This document shows positions 1 through 5,242 of a DNA stretch of 6,346 nt, in pieces. The DNA is from Solobacterium sp. Lineage in GTDB: Bacteria; Bacillota_I; Bacilli_A; Erysipelotrichales; Erysipelotrichaceae. The DNA is taken from the NCBI GenBank assembly GCA_017419465.1, contig JAFOLE010000133.1:1-6346 (forward strand), read 5' to 3'. Numbering within the stretch: the stretch's first letter is position 1; each line of letters starts with the position of its first letter. The notes under the pieces were generated by a model. The model saw nothing but the letters and a program-made list of their open reading frames with translations. It ran no database searches and was not told the DNA's origin. Made by a program: the position numbers and the translations under genes.

Positions 1-153
1 AATGCGGTTGTCCTGAATGCAGGTGCTGGTATCTTCATCGGCGGGATAGCGGATTCCTTTGAAGAGGGTGTCCGTATGGCAGAAGAACTGATCGATAACG
101 GCGCGGCATATCGGAAGATGGAACAGTATATTGCGGAGACATCAGCCCTATGA
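1..153 (+). CDS. trpD: Anthranilate phosphoribosyltransferase, C-terminal end (5' truncated by window)
   Basis: Frame 1 is open from the first base to the TGA at 151-153 and gives the last 50 residues of the protein. The segment NAVVLNAGAGIFIGG followed by ADSFEEGVRMAEELIDNG matches the conserved C-terminal part of TrpD, where an NAA-LNAGAAL-type helix leads into a GKADS-x-x-EGV-x-x-A helix. By family knowledge the enzyme joins anthranilate to phosphoribosyl pyrophosphate, the second step of the tryptophan branch, in the cytosol. The rest of the usual roughly 340 residues lies upstream, so active-site residues cannot be checked. The stop overlaps the trpF start as ATGA, so the two are probably translationally coupled. 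The tail was compared with TrpC, which could also sit here, and it does not resemble the TrpC C-terminus (a GIGEAFMR-type ending). Confidence 0.9.
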   Translation, partial: NAVVLNAGAGIFIGGIADSFEEGVRMAEELIDNGAAYRKMEQYIAETSAL

Positions 154-764
154 CATACGTGAAACTATGCGGTCTGCGGAGCTGGAGGGATGCGCTGGCA
201 TTCAATGAATCCGGCGCGGATCTTGCGGGCATGATTCTTTCACCGGGTTTCCGACGGTCGATCACCAGCGGAAGCGCAAGAGGAATCCGCCAGGCATTGC
301 GGGACGAAATCCCGTTATGCGGTGTCTTTGTGAACGCGGAGATCGGCCGGATTGTTTCCTATACCGAACAGGGACTCATTGATGTGATTCAGCTCCATGG
401 TCAGGAAAGCAATGACTATATCGATACGCTGCGCGTCCATTGCCCGCTTCAGAAGATCATCAAGGCGTTTGTAGTAAAGAGCCCTGCTGATATTGAACAG
501 GCAAACCACTCCCATGCGGACCTTGTTCTGCTGGATGGCGGAACAGGACAGGGAGACGGATTTGACTACAGCCTGCTGGAAGGCATGCGGCGGCCATATG
601 TGCTTGCGGGCGGACTGAACAGTAAAAATGTCGCAGCGGTAATCCGCCGTTATCATCCCTATGGGGTTGATACCAGTTCGGGCATTGAGACGGACGGAAA
701 AAAAGACCCGAAGAAAATGACCGCATTTGTGGATGCAGTGCGGAGAGAGGACGATCGGCAATGA
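150..764 (+). CDS. trpF: Phosphoribosylanthranilate isomerase
   Basis: A 204-residue protein of normal length for this single-domain (beta/alpha)8 enzyme, which converts N-(5'-phosphoribosyl)anthranilate to the CdRP intermediate of tryptophan synthesis. The N-terminus reads VKLCGLRS, placing the presumed catalytic base at Cys7. The catalytic acid is Asp129 in VLLDGGTGQGDGFDY. QLHGQES near residues 80-86 is the family QLHG strand, and LAGGLN plus GVDTSSGIE form the C-terminal phosphate-binding strands. The start ATG overlaps the trpD stop (ATGA). A modest GGAG lies at 135-138, 11 bases upstream, so coupling from trpD probably helps initiation. The stop overlaps trpB in the same way. The gene follows trpD directly, with no trpC between them. 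No truncation or missing key residue is visible. Confidence 0.96.
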   Translation: MTYVKLCGLRSWRDALAFNESGADLAGMILSPGFRRSITSGSARGIRQALRDEIPLCGVFVNAEIGRIVSYTEQGLIDVIQLHGQESNDYIDTLRVHCPLQKIIKAFVVKSPADIEQANHSHADLVLLDGGTGQGDGFDYSLLEGMRRPYVLAGGLNSKNVAAVIRRYHPYGVDTSSGIETDGKKDPKKMTAFVDAVRREDDRQ

Positions 765-1948
765 CAGAACACGGAAGATTCGGCATTCATGGCGGACAGT
801 ACATTCCGGAAACGCTGATGAATGCGGTGATTGAACTTGAAGATGCATATAACCGGTATAAGGATGATCCGGAGTTTAACCGGGAACTCACGGATCTCTT
901 CAATCAGTATGCCGGCCGTCCCAGCCGTCTGTATTACGCAAAGCGGATGAGTGAAGATCTTGGCGGCGCAAGGATTTATCTGAAGCGGGAAGATCTGAAT
1001 CATACCGGAGCCCACAAGATCAATAACGTACTCGGGCAGGCGCTGCTTGCAAAGAAAATGGGAAAGACGCGGCTGATTGCGGAGACCGGTGCCGGTCAGC
1101 ACGGGGTCGCAACCGCAACAGCGGCGGCGCTGTTCGGCATGGAGTGTGTTGTCTTCATGGGTGAGGAAGATACCAGACGGCAGGCACTGAATGTCTATAA
1201 GATGAAACTGCTTGGAGCGGAAGTGATTCCCGTTACGACTGGTACCGCAACGCTCAAGGATGCGGTATCACAGGCCATGCGGGAATGGACATCCCGCATC
1301 AGCGATACGCATTACTGCCTTGGTTCCGTAATGGGACCGCACCCGTTTCCGACCATTGTCCGGGACTTCCAGGCAGTAATCTCAAAGGAAATCAGAGAAC
1401 AGATTCTTGAGGCGGAAGGGAAACTTCCCGCCGCGGTGATCGCCTGTGTCGGAGGCGGCTCCAATGCGATCGGTTCGTTCTATCACTTTATTGATGATTC
1501 CGAAGTGAAACTGATCGGATGTGAAGCGGCAGGCCGCGGGATCGATACGTTTGAGACTGCCGCGACGATCAATACCGGACGGCTTGGAATCTTCCATGGC
1601 ATGAAGTCCTATTTCTGCCAGGATGCCTACGGACAGATTGCGCCGGTGTATTCCATCTCGGCCGGTCTGGATTATCCCGGCATCGGTCCGGAACATGCCT
1701 ATCTTCATGATATCGGCAGGGCAGATTATGTTCCGGTAACCGATGAAGAAGCGGTGGAGGCGTTTGAGTATGTCTCCCGCACGGAAGGAATCATTCCGGC
1801 AATCGAGTCAGCTCATGCACTTGCATATGCCATGAAGTATGCGCCGACGCTGTCCGGGGATCAGAGTATTGTCGTGACCGTAAGCGGCCGGGGTGACAAA
1901 GACTGCGTAAGTGTTGCCCGTTACCGCGGAGAGGAGATCAGCGAATGA
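761..1948 (+). CDS. trpB: Tryptophan synthase beta subunit
   Basis: A complete 395-residue TrpB of the ordinary (TrpB1) type, which condenses indole with serine using pyridoxal phosphate in an alpha2-beta2 complex with TrpA. Visible landmarks are HGGQYIPETL at the N-terminus, the PLP-binding lysine at about Lys86 in HTGAHKINN, the catalytic glutamate at about Glu108 in LIAETGAGQHG, the PLP-phosphate loop GGGSNA at about 231-236, and Ser375 in SGRGDKD, which contacts the PLP ring nitrogen. The COMM-domain stretch GSVMGPHPFPTIVRDFQ, central to alpha-beta signalling, is intact. The ATG overlaps the trpF TGA, and AGAGG at 746-750 is a suitable SD. The C-terminus overlaps the trpA start. All known key residues are present, so activity is expected. 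Confidence 0.98.
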   Translation: MTEHGRFGIHGGQYIPETLMNAVIELEDAYNRYKDDPEFNRELTDLFNQYAGRPSRLYYAKRMSEDLGGARIYLKREDLNHTGAHKINNVLGQALLAKKMGKTRLIAETGAGQHGVATATAAALFGMECVVFMGEEDTRRQALNVYKMKLLGAEVIPVTTGTATLKDAVSQAMREWTSRISDTHYCLGSVMGPHPFPTIVRDFQAVISKEIREQILEAEGKLPAAVIACVGGGSNAIGSFYHFIDDSEVKLIGCEAAGRGIDTFETAATINTGRLGIFHGMKSYFCQDAYGQIAPVYSISAGLDYPGIGPEHAYLHDIGRADYVPVTDEEAVEAFEYVSRTEGIIPAIESAHALAYAMKYAPTLSGDQSIVVTVSGRGDKDCVSVARYRGEEISE

Positions 1949-2721
1949 GCCGGATCAAAGAAGCATTTGCCGGAAAGAAGGCATTTATCCCATTCATCAC
2001 ATGCGGTGACCCGAATCTCAAGGTGACAGAACAGATCGTTTTGAATGCGGTGAAGGCAGGCGCAGATCTTATCGAACTGGGCATTCCGTTTTCCGATCCG
2101 ACGGCAGAGGGGCCGGTCATCATGGAGGCGGATGAGCGCGCGCTGAACGGCGGGGTAACGACGAATCAGATCTTTGAACTGGTACGGTCGCTGCGTAAAG
2201 CCGTTGCCATTCCGCTTGTCTTTATGACATATGCCAATGTGGTGTATTCCTATGGCAGTGAGAAGTTTATGAAACAGGCATCGGAAGCCGGCATTGACGG
2301 ACTGATCCTGCCGGATGTGCCGTTTGAGGAAAAGGAAGAATTCCGCTCGGTCTGCCACAGATACGGCATCGATCTGATTTCCATGATCGCGCCGACATCG
2401 GAAGGACGGATTGCCAGAATCGCCAGGGAGGCGGAAGGCTTTCTGTATATTGTTTCTTCGCTGGGAGTCACCGGCGTTCGCTCTGCGATCACATCGGATA
2501 TCGGCGGCATGGTAAAGATCGTGCGTGAGAATACGGATGTACCGTGTGCGGTCGGATTTGGAATCTCCACACCCGAACAGGCCGCAGCAATGGCCTCGCT
2601 GAGTGACGGGGCAATCGTCGGATCTGCCATTGTAAAACTGATCGGGCAGTATGGTGAAGCAGCGGCAGAACCTGCCGCGGTATTTATCCGCACGATGGCG
2701 GATGCCGTGCACAGCCTTTGA
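1945..2721 (+). CDS. trpA: Tryptophan synthase alpha subunit
   Basis: A complete 258-residue TrpA, slightly shorter than the roughly 268 of enteric forms. It cleaves indole-3-glycerol phosphate to indole and glyceraldehyde 3-phosphate, and indole passes through a tunnel to TrpB. The chain shows FITCGDPN (strand 1), then IELGIPFSDP carrying catalytic Glu44 (enteric Glu49), loop 6 as SSLGVTGVRS, and the phosphate-binding strands GFGIS and IVGSAIV. The second catalytic position, enteric Asp60 in an ADGP motif, is Glu55 here (TAEGP). The five-residue offset at both sites supports the alignment. A strong SD, GGAGAGGAG at 1928-1936, lies 8 bases before the ATG, which overlaps the trpB stop. This is the last gene of the operon, and a terminator follows within 15 bases. 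Confidence 0.97.
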   Translation: MSRIKEAFAGKKAFIPFITCGDPNLKVTEQIVLNAVKAGADLIELGIPFSDPTAEGPVIMEADERALNGGVTTNQIFELVRSLRKAVAIPLVFMTYANVVYSYGSEKFMKQASEAGIDGLILPDVPFEEKEEFRSVCHRYGIDLISMIAPTSEGRIARIAREAEGFLYIVSSLGVTGVRSAITSDIGGMVKIVRENTDVPCAVGFGISTPEQAAAMASLSDGAIVGSAIVKLIGQYGEAAAEPAAVFIRTMADAVHSL

Positions 2722-2734
2722 GAAAACTTATATG

Positions 2735-2767
2735 AACCGGTAGTTTACCGCAAACGGCCGGTTTTTT
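2735..2767 (+). terminator. Intrinsic terminator of the trp operon
   Basis: AACCGG (2735-2740) pairs with CCGGTT (2758-2763). An inner GTTT/AAAC stem (2743-2746 with 2752-2755) is separated from it by a small symmetric internal loop, and a run of six T (2762-2767) follows. It begins 13 bases after the trpA stop. A competing small hairpin, CGGTA-gtt-TACCG (2738-2750), uses the same left arm. Seen directly as inverted repeats; the terminator role is inferred from form and place. Confidence 0.85.
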
Positions 2768-2800
2768 AATGAACGGCGGCCCTGTTATGGACAACTGGAG

Positions 2801-2806
2801 TATACT
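2801..2806 (+). promoter_or_regulatory. Possible -10 box for the membrane-protein/zinc-ribbon pair
   Basis: TATACT matches the sigma-A -10 consensus at five of six bases. It sits 21 bases before the next start codon and just after the trp terminator, where a new promoter would be expected. No convincing -35 hexamer appears 16-18 bases upstream (that stretch is GC-rich), so the call rests on position and the -10 alone. Confidence 0.35.
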
Positions 2807-2827
2807 GAAGACAGAGGAAAGCGTCTT

Positions 2828-3319
2828 ATGATTACGGAGAGTAATACCTGGCGGGACTACATCACAATTCCGGTACTGATCGCTCTTGCGGGAAGCATAC
2901 TGTTTTTCGCGGCGACGTTTTTTGAAATCGGCCGGCTGTCGGTATTCGGATATGTACTGCCGTTCCGGCTTGAGGAGCTTGGTCTTTCAAGAGAAGTGGC
3001 GCTGTCACGAATTCTGAGCGCAATCGGGGCAGGATTGCTGTTGATTCCGAAGATCGGCAGAGTGTCCTATGCGGCCTGCGGACTCGGGCAGTTTATTCTG
3101 TTTGGTCCGAAGGTGATCCGTGTGCTGCGGCATATCTCCTCTGCGCTGAACATTGCACAGGCAGTCGGGATTTCCAATCTGATCAACCTGGAAGACTACA
3201 TTTCCCATTCCGCAGGATATTATCTGATGCTGGCAGGTGCAGTTATCGTGTTTGGCTGCTCCGTATATTTCTTCATCTCCATGTTCCAGAAACGGGACGA
3301 GGCAGAGCCGCATGACTGA
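2828..3319 (+). CDS. Small multi-pass membrane protein of unknown function
   Basis: A 163-residue hydrophobic protein that I do not recognise. A first strong membrane helix spans about residues 12-33 (IPVLIALAGSILFFAATFF). Two weaker hydrophobic stretches at about 57-74 and 79-97 are separated by a short KIGR turn, and a final strong helix lies at about 131-153. The tail QKRDEAEPHD is short and charged. There is no cleavable signal peptide, lipobox or known motif, so three or four membrane spans is the most that can be said. Initiation looks good, with AGAGGAAAG at 2813-2821 and its AGGA core 9 bases before ATG. The gene follows the trp terminator, so it is a separate unit. Its last 8 bases overlap the next gene, which suggests coupled expression and perhaps a shared function at the membrane. 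Confidence 0.85.
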   Translation: MITESNTWRDYITIPVLIALAGSILFFAATFFEIGRLSVFGYVLPFRLEELGLSREVALSRILSAIGAGLLLIPKIGRVSYAACGLGQFILFGPKVIRVLRHISSALNIAQAVGISNLINLEDYISHSAGYYLMLAGAVIVFGCSVYFFISMFQKRDEAEPHD

Positions 3320-4319
3320 GCTTCGCTTCGGCAGTGCCGCAAAACTTTACAGCAGCACGATCCATGAACCGTTGCCGAATCATCTGGATCTTCTGGACCG
3401 ATGGTTTCCGGCTTTGATCGTCCGTGAAACAAAACAGGACGGAACCTTCCGTAAGGAAGCGGAATACAACGACCGTGAATTCTGCATTGAAGCTGTGAAG
3501 TACAACGGCTCTTTTTATTCCGGAGGAAGCCGGCGGGTCGCGCAGATCACCGGCCGCCTGGTCGGCACCGCAAAAGGAAATCAGGAGAAGGAGCGCAAAA
3601 CCGCATCCATTCTTCAGAAGCATCTTGCGGAAGTGATGGTAACCGATTTTTCCGTGCTCACAGAACTTCAGAAATCGGTTCTGGAACGGATCGAACCGTT
3701 CAATGAAGCACAGCGGGAATCGTTTTACGTTTCCATGCTGGAATATATCGAGGCAATGCTCGTCGAGTGGGAGAACAAACCGGAATATGAGCGGCTGGAA
3801 GAACTCTTTCCGCTGGATACCGAAGTGTTTGAAGGCATTCTGTACAACGCCGTCTATCAGATGGTGATCCAGACCGATCAGTCGATTGCAAATGGCTATC
3901 TCTGGCTTCTGCTGGGCGGACTGCTCAGAAATGAAGCGGGCAGGGTATTGCGCCTGTATGACAGTTCCTTCATTCCGATCCGGAGGCAGAGTTCCGAAGA
4001 CGGTACGCTTAGGGACAGACTCCGGTATCTGATCGCCCCGGAACAGTACGAATCGTTTTATGAAGGTGATGATCTGGATATGCGATACCCGGGAATCGAG
4101 TGGTACTGCGACCGTTGTGAAGCGCATCTCAACGAACAGGAAGGTTTTACAGACCGGGATCCCATCTGGGTGTGCACAGCCTGCGGATATGAAAACCGGA
4201 TCGATGCGGATGTAATCTACAACAGCCGGGAGGATTATCACCACCAGGTCCGTCCGATGACGGAAGAAGAAGTACGCCATGCGGTTGCGGAGCGTGCAGA
4301 AATAAAGAAGCGTAAATAA
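3312..4319 (+). CDS. Uncharacterised protein with C-terminal four-cysteine zinc ribbon
   Basis: A 335-residue soluble protein of a family I do not recognise. The start is placed at ATG 3312 (MTELRFGSAAKLY): GACGAGG at 3296-3302 gives an SD 9 bases upstream, and the 8-bp overlap with the membrane-protein gene is typical of coupled genes. The frame also has an upstream ATG at 3237, but this would overlap the previous gene by 83 bp and has no SD. Residues 1-95 look beta-rich, with basic and aromatic patches. Residues 95-235 are largely helical and acidic (LEYIEAMLVEWENKPEYERLEELF is typical in character). The C-terminal part holds Cys266-x2-Cys269 and Cys288-x2-Cys291, preceded by WYC and followed by GYENRIDAD, a classic zinc-ribbon layout. 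There are no membrane helices. A role in binding a protein or nucleic-acid partner is possible, but the sequence does not decide it. Confidence 0.85.
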   Translation: MTELRFGSAAKLYSSTIHEPLPNHLDLLDRWFPALIVRETKQDGTFRKEAEYNDREFCIEAVKYNGSFYSGGSRRVAQITGRLVGTAKGNQEKERKTASILQKHLAEVMVTDFSVLTELQKSVLERIEPFNEAQRESFYVSMLEYIEAMLVEWENKPEYERLEELFPLDTEVFEGILYNAVYQMVIQTDQSIANGYLWLLLGGLLRNEAGRVLRLYDSSFIPIRRQSSEDGTLRDRLRYLIAPEQYESFYEGDDLDMRYPGIEWYCDRCEAHLNEQEGFTDRDPIWVCTACGYENRIDADVIYNSREDYHHQVRPMTEEEVRHAVAERAEIKKRK

Positions 4320-4348
4320 CCGGACTTCCTGTTTCAGACAGGAACCGG
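4320..4348 (+). repeat. Inverted repeat directly after the zinc-ribbon gene
   Basis: TTCCTGT (4326-4332) and ACAGGAA (4338-4344) form a perfect 7-bp stem with loop TTCAG. It is flanked by CCGG on both sides (4320-4323 and 4345-4348), which can extend the stem past a 2-base bulge. No T-run follows, so it is not a standard intrinsic terminator. It may instead stabilise the upstream mRNA end or act as a weak or Rho-assisted terminator. The GGAAC at 4341-4345 recurs at 4391-4395. Confidence 0.6.
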
Positions 4349-4351
4349 ACA

Positions 4352-4381
4352 TTGTCAATTCAACAGGGGGAACATTATGAA
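4352..4381 (+). promoter_or_regulatory. Weak candidate promoter before the prepilin peptidase gene
   Basis: TTGTCA (4352-4357, five of six to the -35 consensus) and TATGAA (4376-4381, four of six to the -10 consensus) are 18 bases apart. A transcript from here would start near 4388, leaving just the SD and start codon of the peptidase gene. Seen as sequence matches only; such matches arise often by chance. Confidence 0.3.
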
Positions 4382-4406
4382 TGTTCCTGAGGAACGAACA
4401 GCATGA
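4377..4406 (+). CDS. Possible nine-codon leader ORF (MNVPEERTA)
   Basis: ATG at 4377 opens a 9-codon reading frame ending in TGA at 4404-4406, which overlaps the peptidase start ATG (4403-4405) as ATGA. A strong SD-like AGGGGG at 4365-4370 stands 6 bases before this ATG, better placed than many real gene starts here. The ATG is the exact loop of a perfect stem GAACATT/AATGTTC (4370-4376 with 4380-4386). The small ORF could couple translation to the peptidase gene. The peptide has no recognisable regulatory codon run, and the ORF may be fortuitous, particularly if the candidate promoter overlapping it is the real one. Confidence 0.35.
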   Translation: MNVPEERTA

Positions 4407-5188
4407 GTTTACCAGCAGCTGAAATAACAGACAGCGCCGCAGTTTCTGCGGCTGCGTTTCTCTGCGGCACGGTCAGTGCCAGTTTTTTTACCTGTATTGG
4501 AAGCCGTATCGCGGCAGGGAAAGACTGGATCAGAGGGCGGAGTACCTGTGATGCATGCGGACATGTTCTTTCCGTCCGCGATCTGATTCCGGTATTCTCC
4601 TATATCCTCAACCGGGGAAGATGCCGCTGGTGCGGCACCAGGATTCCTGTGATATGCATCATTTCGGAATTAAGTCTTGGGTTTTACTATGTGCTTGCGG
4701 TACAGCGGTTCGGATTCAGCGTGGAGACATTTCGCTGCATGACATTATCCGGCATTCTGCTCGGGCTTTCCGTGGTGGATCTTGCATGTTATGTCATACC
4801 GGACGGCTTCATTTTGGCAGGCATCCTTCTCTGGCTTCTGACGATTCCGTTCAGTCCGTATCCCTGGATGGAAGAGACCGTGCAGGGGCTTTGCGGCGGT
4901 TTACTGATTGCCGGAGTGATGCTGGGGGTTTCACTGCTGTTTGAGAAGTTCACCGGGAAGGAGAGTCTTGGCGGCGGAGATATCAAACTCTTCTTTATGA
5001 CAGGATTGTTTCTGAAACCGGTACGGGCAGTCGTGGCTCTGGTGCTGTCGTGTCTTGTCGGGCTTTGTTCGGCGGTGATCCTGAAAAAATCAAAGATCCC
5101 GTTTGGCCCGTCCATCAGTATTGCGGCATGTATTTCCATGCTTTACGGATCGATTCTTGCGCAATGGTATCTGAATCTCTTTTTCTGA
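4403..5188 (+). CDS. Type IV prepilin peptidase (A24A aspartic protease, PilD/ComC-like)
   Basis: A 261-residue polytopic membrane enzyme of normal length for bifunctional prepilin leader peptidases, which cut the leader from type IV pilin-like proteins and usually N-methylate the new N-terminus. After a first helix (about 12-36) comes a cytoplasmic loop with Cys49-x2-Cys52 and Cys74-x2-Cys77, the metal-binding four-cysteine motif seen in most full-length PilD/ComC proteins. The two catalytic aspartates are Asp126 (VVDLACYVIPD) and Asp193 in GGGDIKLF, the hallmark GxGD motif. The C-terminal IPFGPSISIAA is also typical. Five further hydrophobic segments fill residues 80-260. GAGGAA at 4389-4394 is the SD, 8 bases before ATG. 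No pilin, ATPase or inner-membrane platform gene lies in the window, so its substrates (competence pseudopili or type IV pili) are encoded elsewhere. The symbol is left blank because pilD and comC cannot be told apart here. Confidence 0.95.
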   Translation: MSLPAAEITDSAAVSAAAFLCGTVSASFFTCIGSRIAAGKDWIRGRSTCDACGHVLSVRDLIPVFSYILNRGRCRWCGTRIPVICIISELSLGFYYVLAVQRFGFSVETFRCMTLSGILLGLSVVDLACYVIPDGFILAGILLWLLTIPFSPYPWMEETVQGLCGGLLIAGVMLGVSLLFEKFTGKESLGGGDIKLFFMTGLFLKPVRAVVALVLSCLVGLCSAVILKKSKIPFGPSISIAACISMLYGSILAQWYLNLFF

Positions 5189-5190
5189 AC

Positions 5191-5231
5191 ACACGCGGTT
5201 TGGCAGGGTGGCGTCAAAAACACGTGGTTTT
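5191..5231. repeat. Tandem 11-bp near-repeat with palindromic CACGTG upstream of the glycosyltransferase
   Basis: ACACGCGGTTT (5191-5201) recurs as ACACGTGGTTT (5220-5230), one mismatch and 29 bases apart. The second copy contains CACGTG and lies in the imperfect palindrome AAAACACGTGGTTTT (5217-5231). The pair fills the 54-bp gap between the peptidase stop and the glycosyltransferase start. It could be an operator, or a poor terminator for the upstream gene, and the sequence alone does not say which. Confidence 0.4.
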
Positions 5232-5241
5232 GATATACAAT
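5231..5241 (+). promoter_or_regulatory. Possible extended -10 promoter abutting the glycosyltransferase start
   Basis: TGATATACAAT contains a TG extended element before TATACA, and also TACAAT (5236-5241, five of six to the -10 consensus). The normal distance from either hexamer puts the transcript start at about 5246-5249, on or next to the ATG codons at 5243 and 5249. There is no good -35 at 16-18 bases. If active, the mRNA would be leaderless or nearly so. Confidence 0.35.
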
Positions 5242-5242
5242 A

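Noticed and set aside
1..153. First partial gene considered as trpC
   Set aside because: The NAxxLNAGA...GIADSFEEGV pattern is TrpD-like, and the TrpC ending is not seen.
1921..2712. 263-residue minus-strand open frame opposite trpA
   Set aside because: trpA is unmistakable on the plus strand. The antisense translation is Arg/Cys/His-rich with no motifs, as usual for shadows in GC-balanced genes.
3237..3311. Upstream ATG that would extend the zinc-ribbon protein by 25 residues
   Set aside because: It lies deep inside the membrane-protein gene, has no SD, and the added residues look like an out-of-frame reading. ATG 3312 has an SD at the right distance.
4320..4348. Hairpin after the zinc-ribbon gene as a standard intrinsic terminator
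   Set aside because: The stem is good, but ACATTGTC follows instead of a T-tract, so it is kept only as an inverted repeat.
3273..4358. 361-residue open frame on the minus strand, slightly longer than the sense gene
   Set aside because: It mirrors the zinc-ribbon gene. The plus-strand reading has an SD, an overlap with its upstream partner and a clean CxxC/CxxC ribbon, while the minus-strand translation shows no family motif and no sensible start context.
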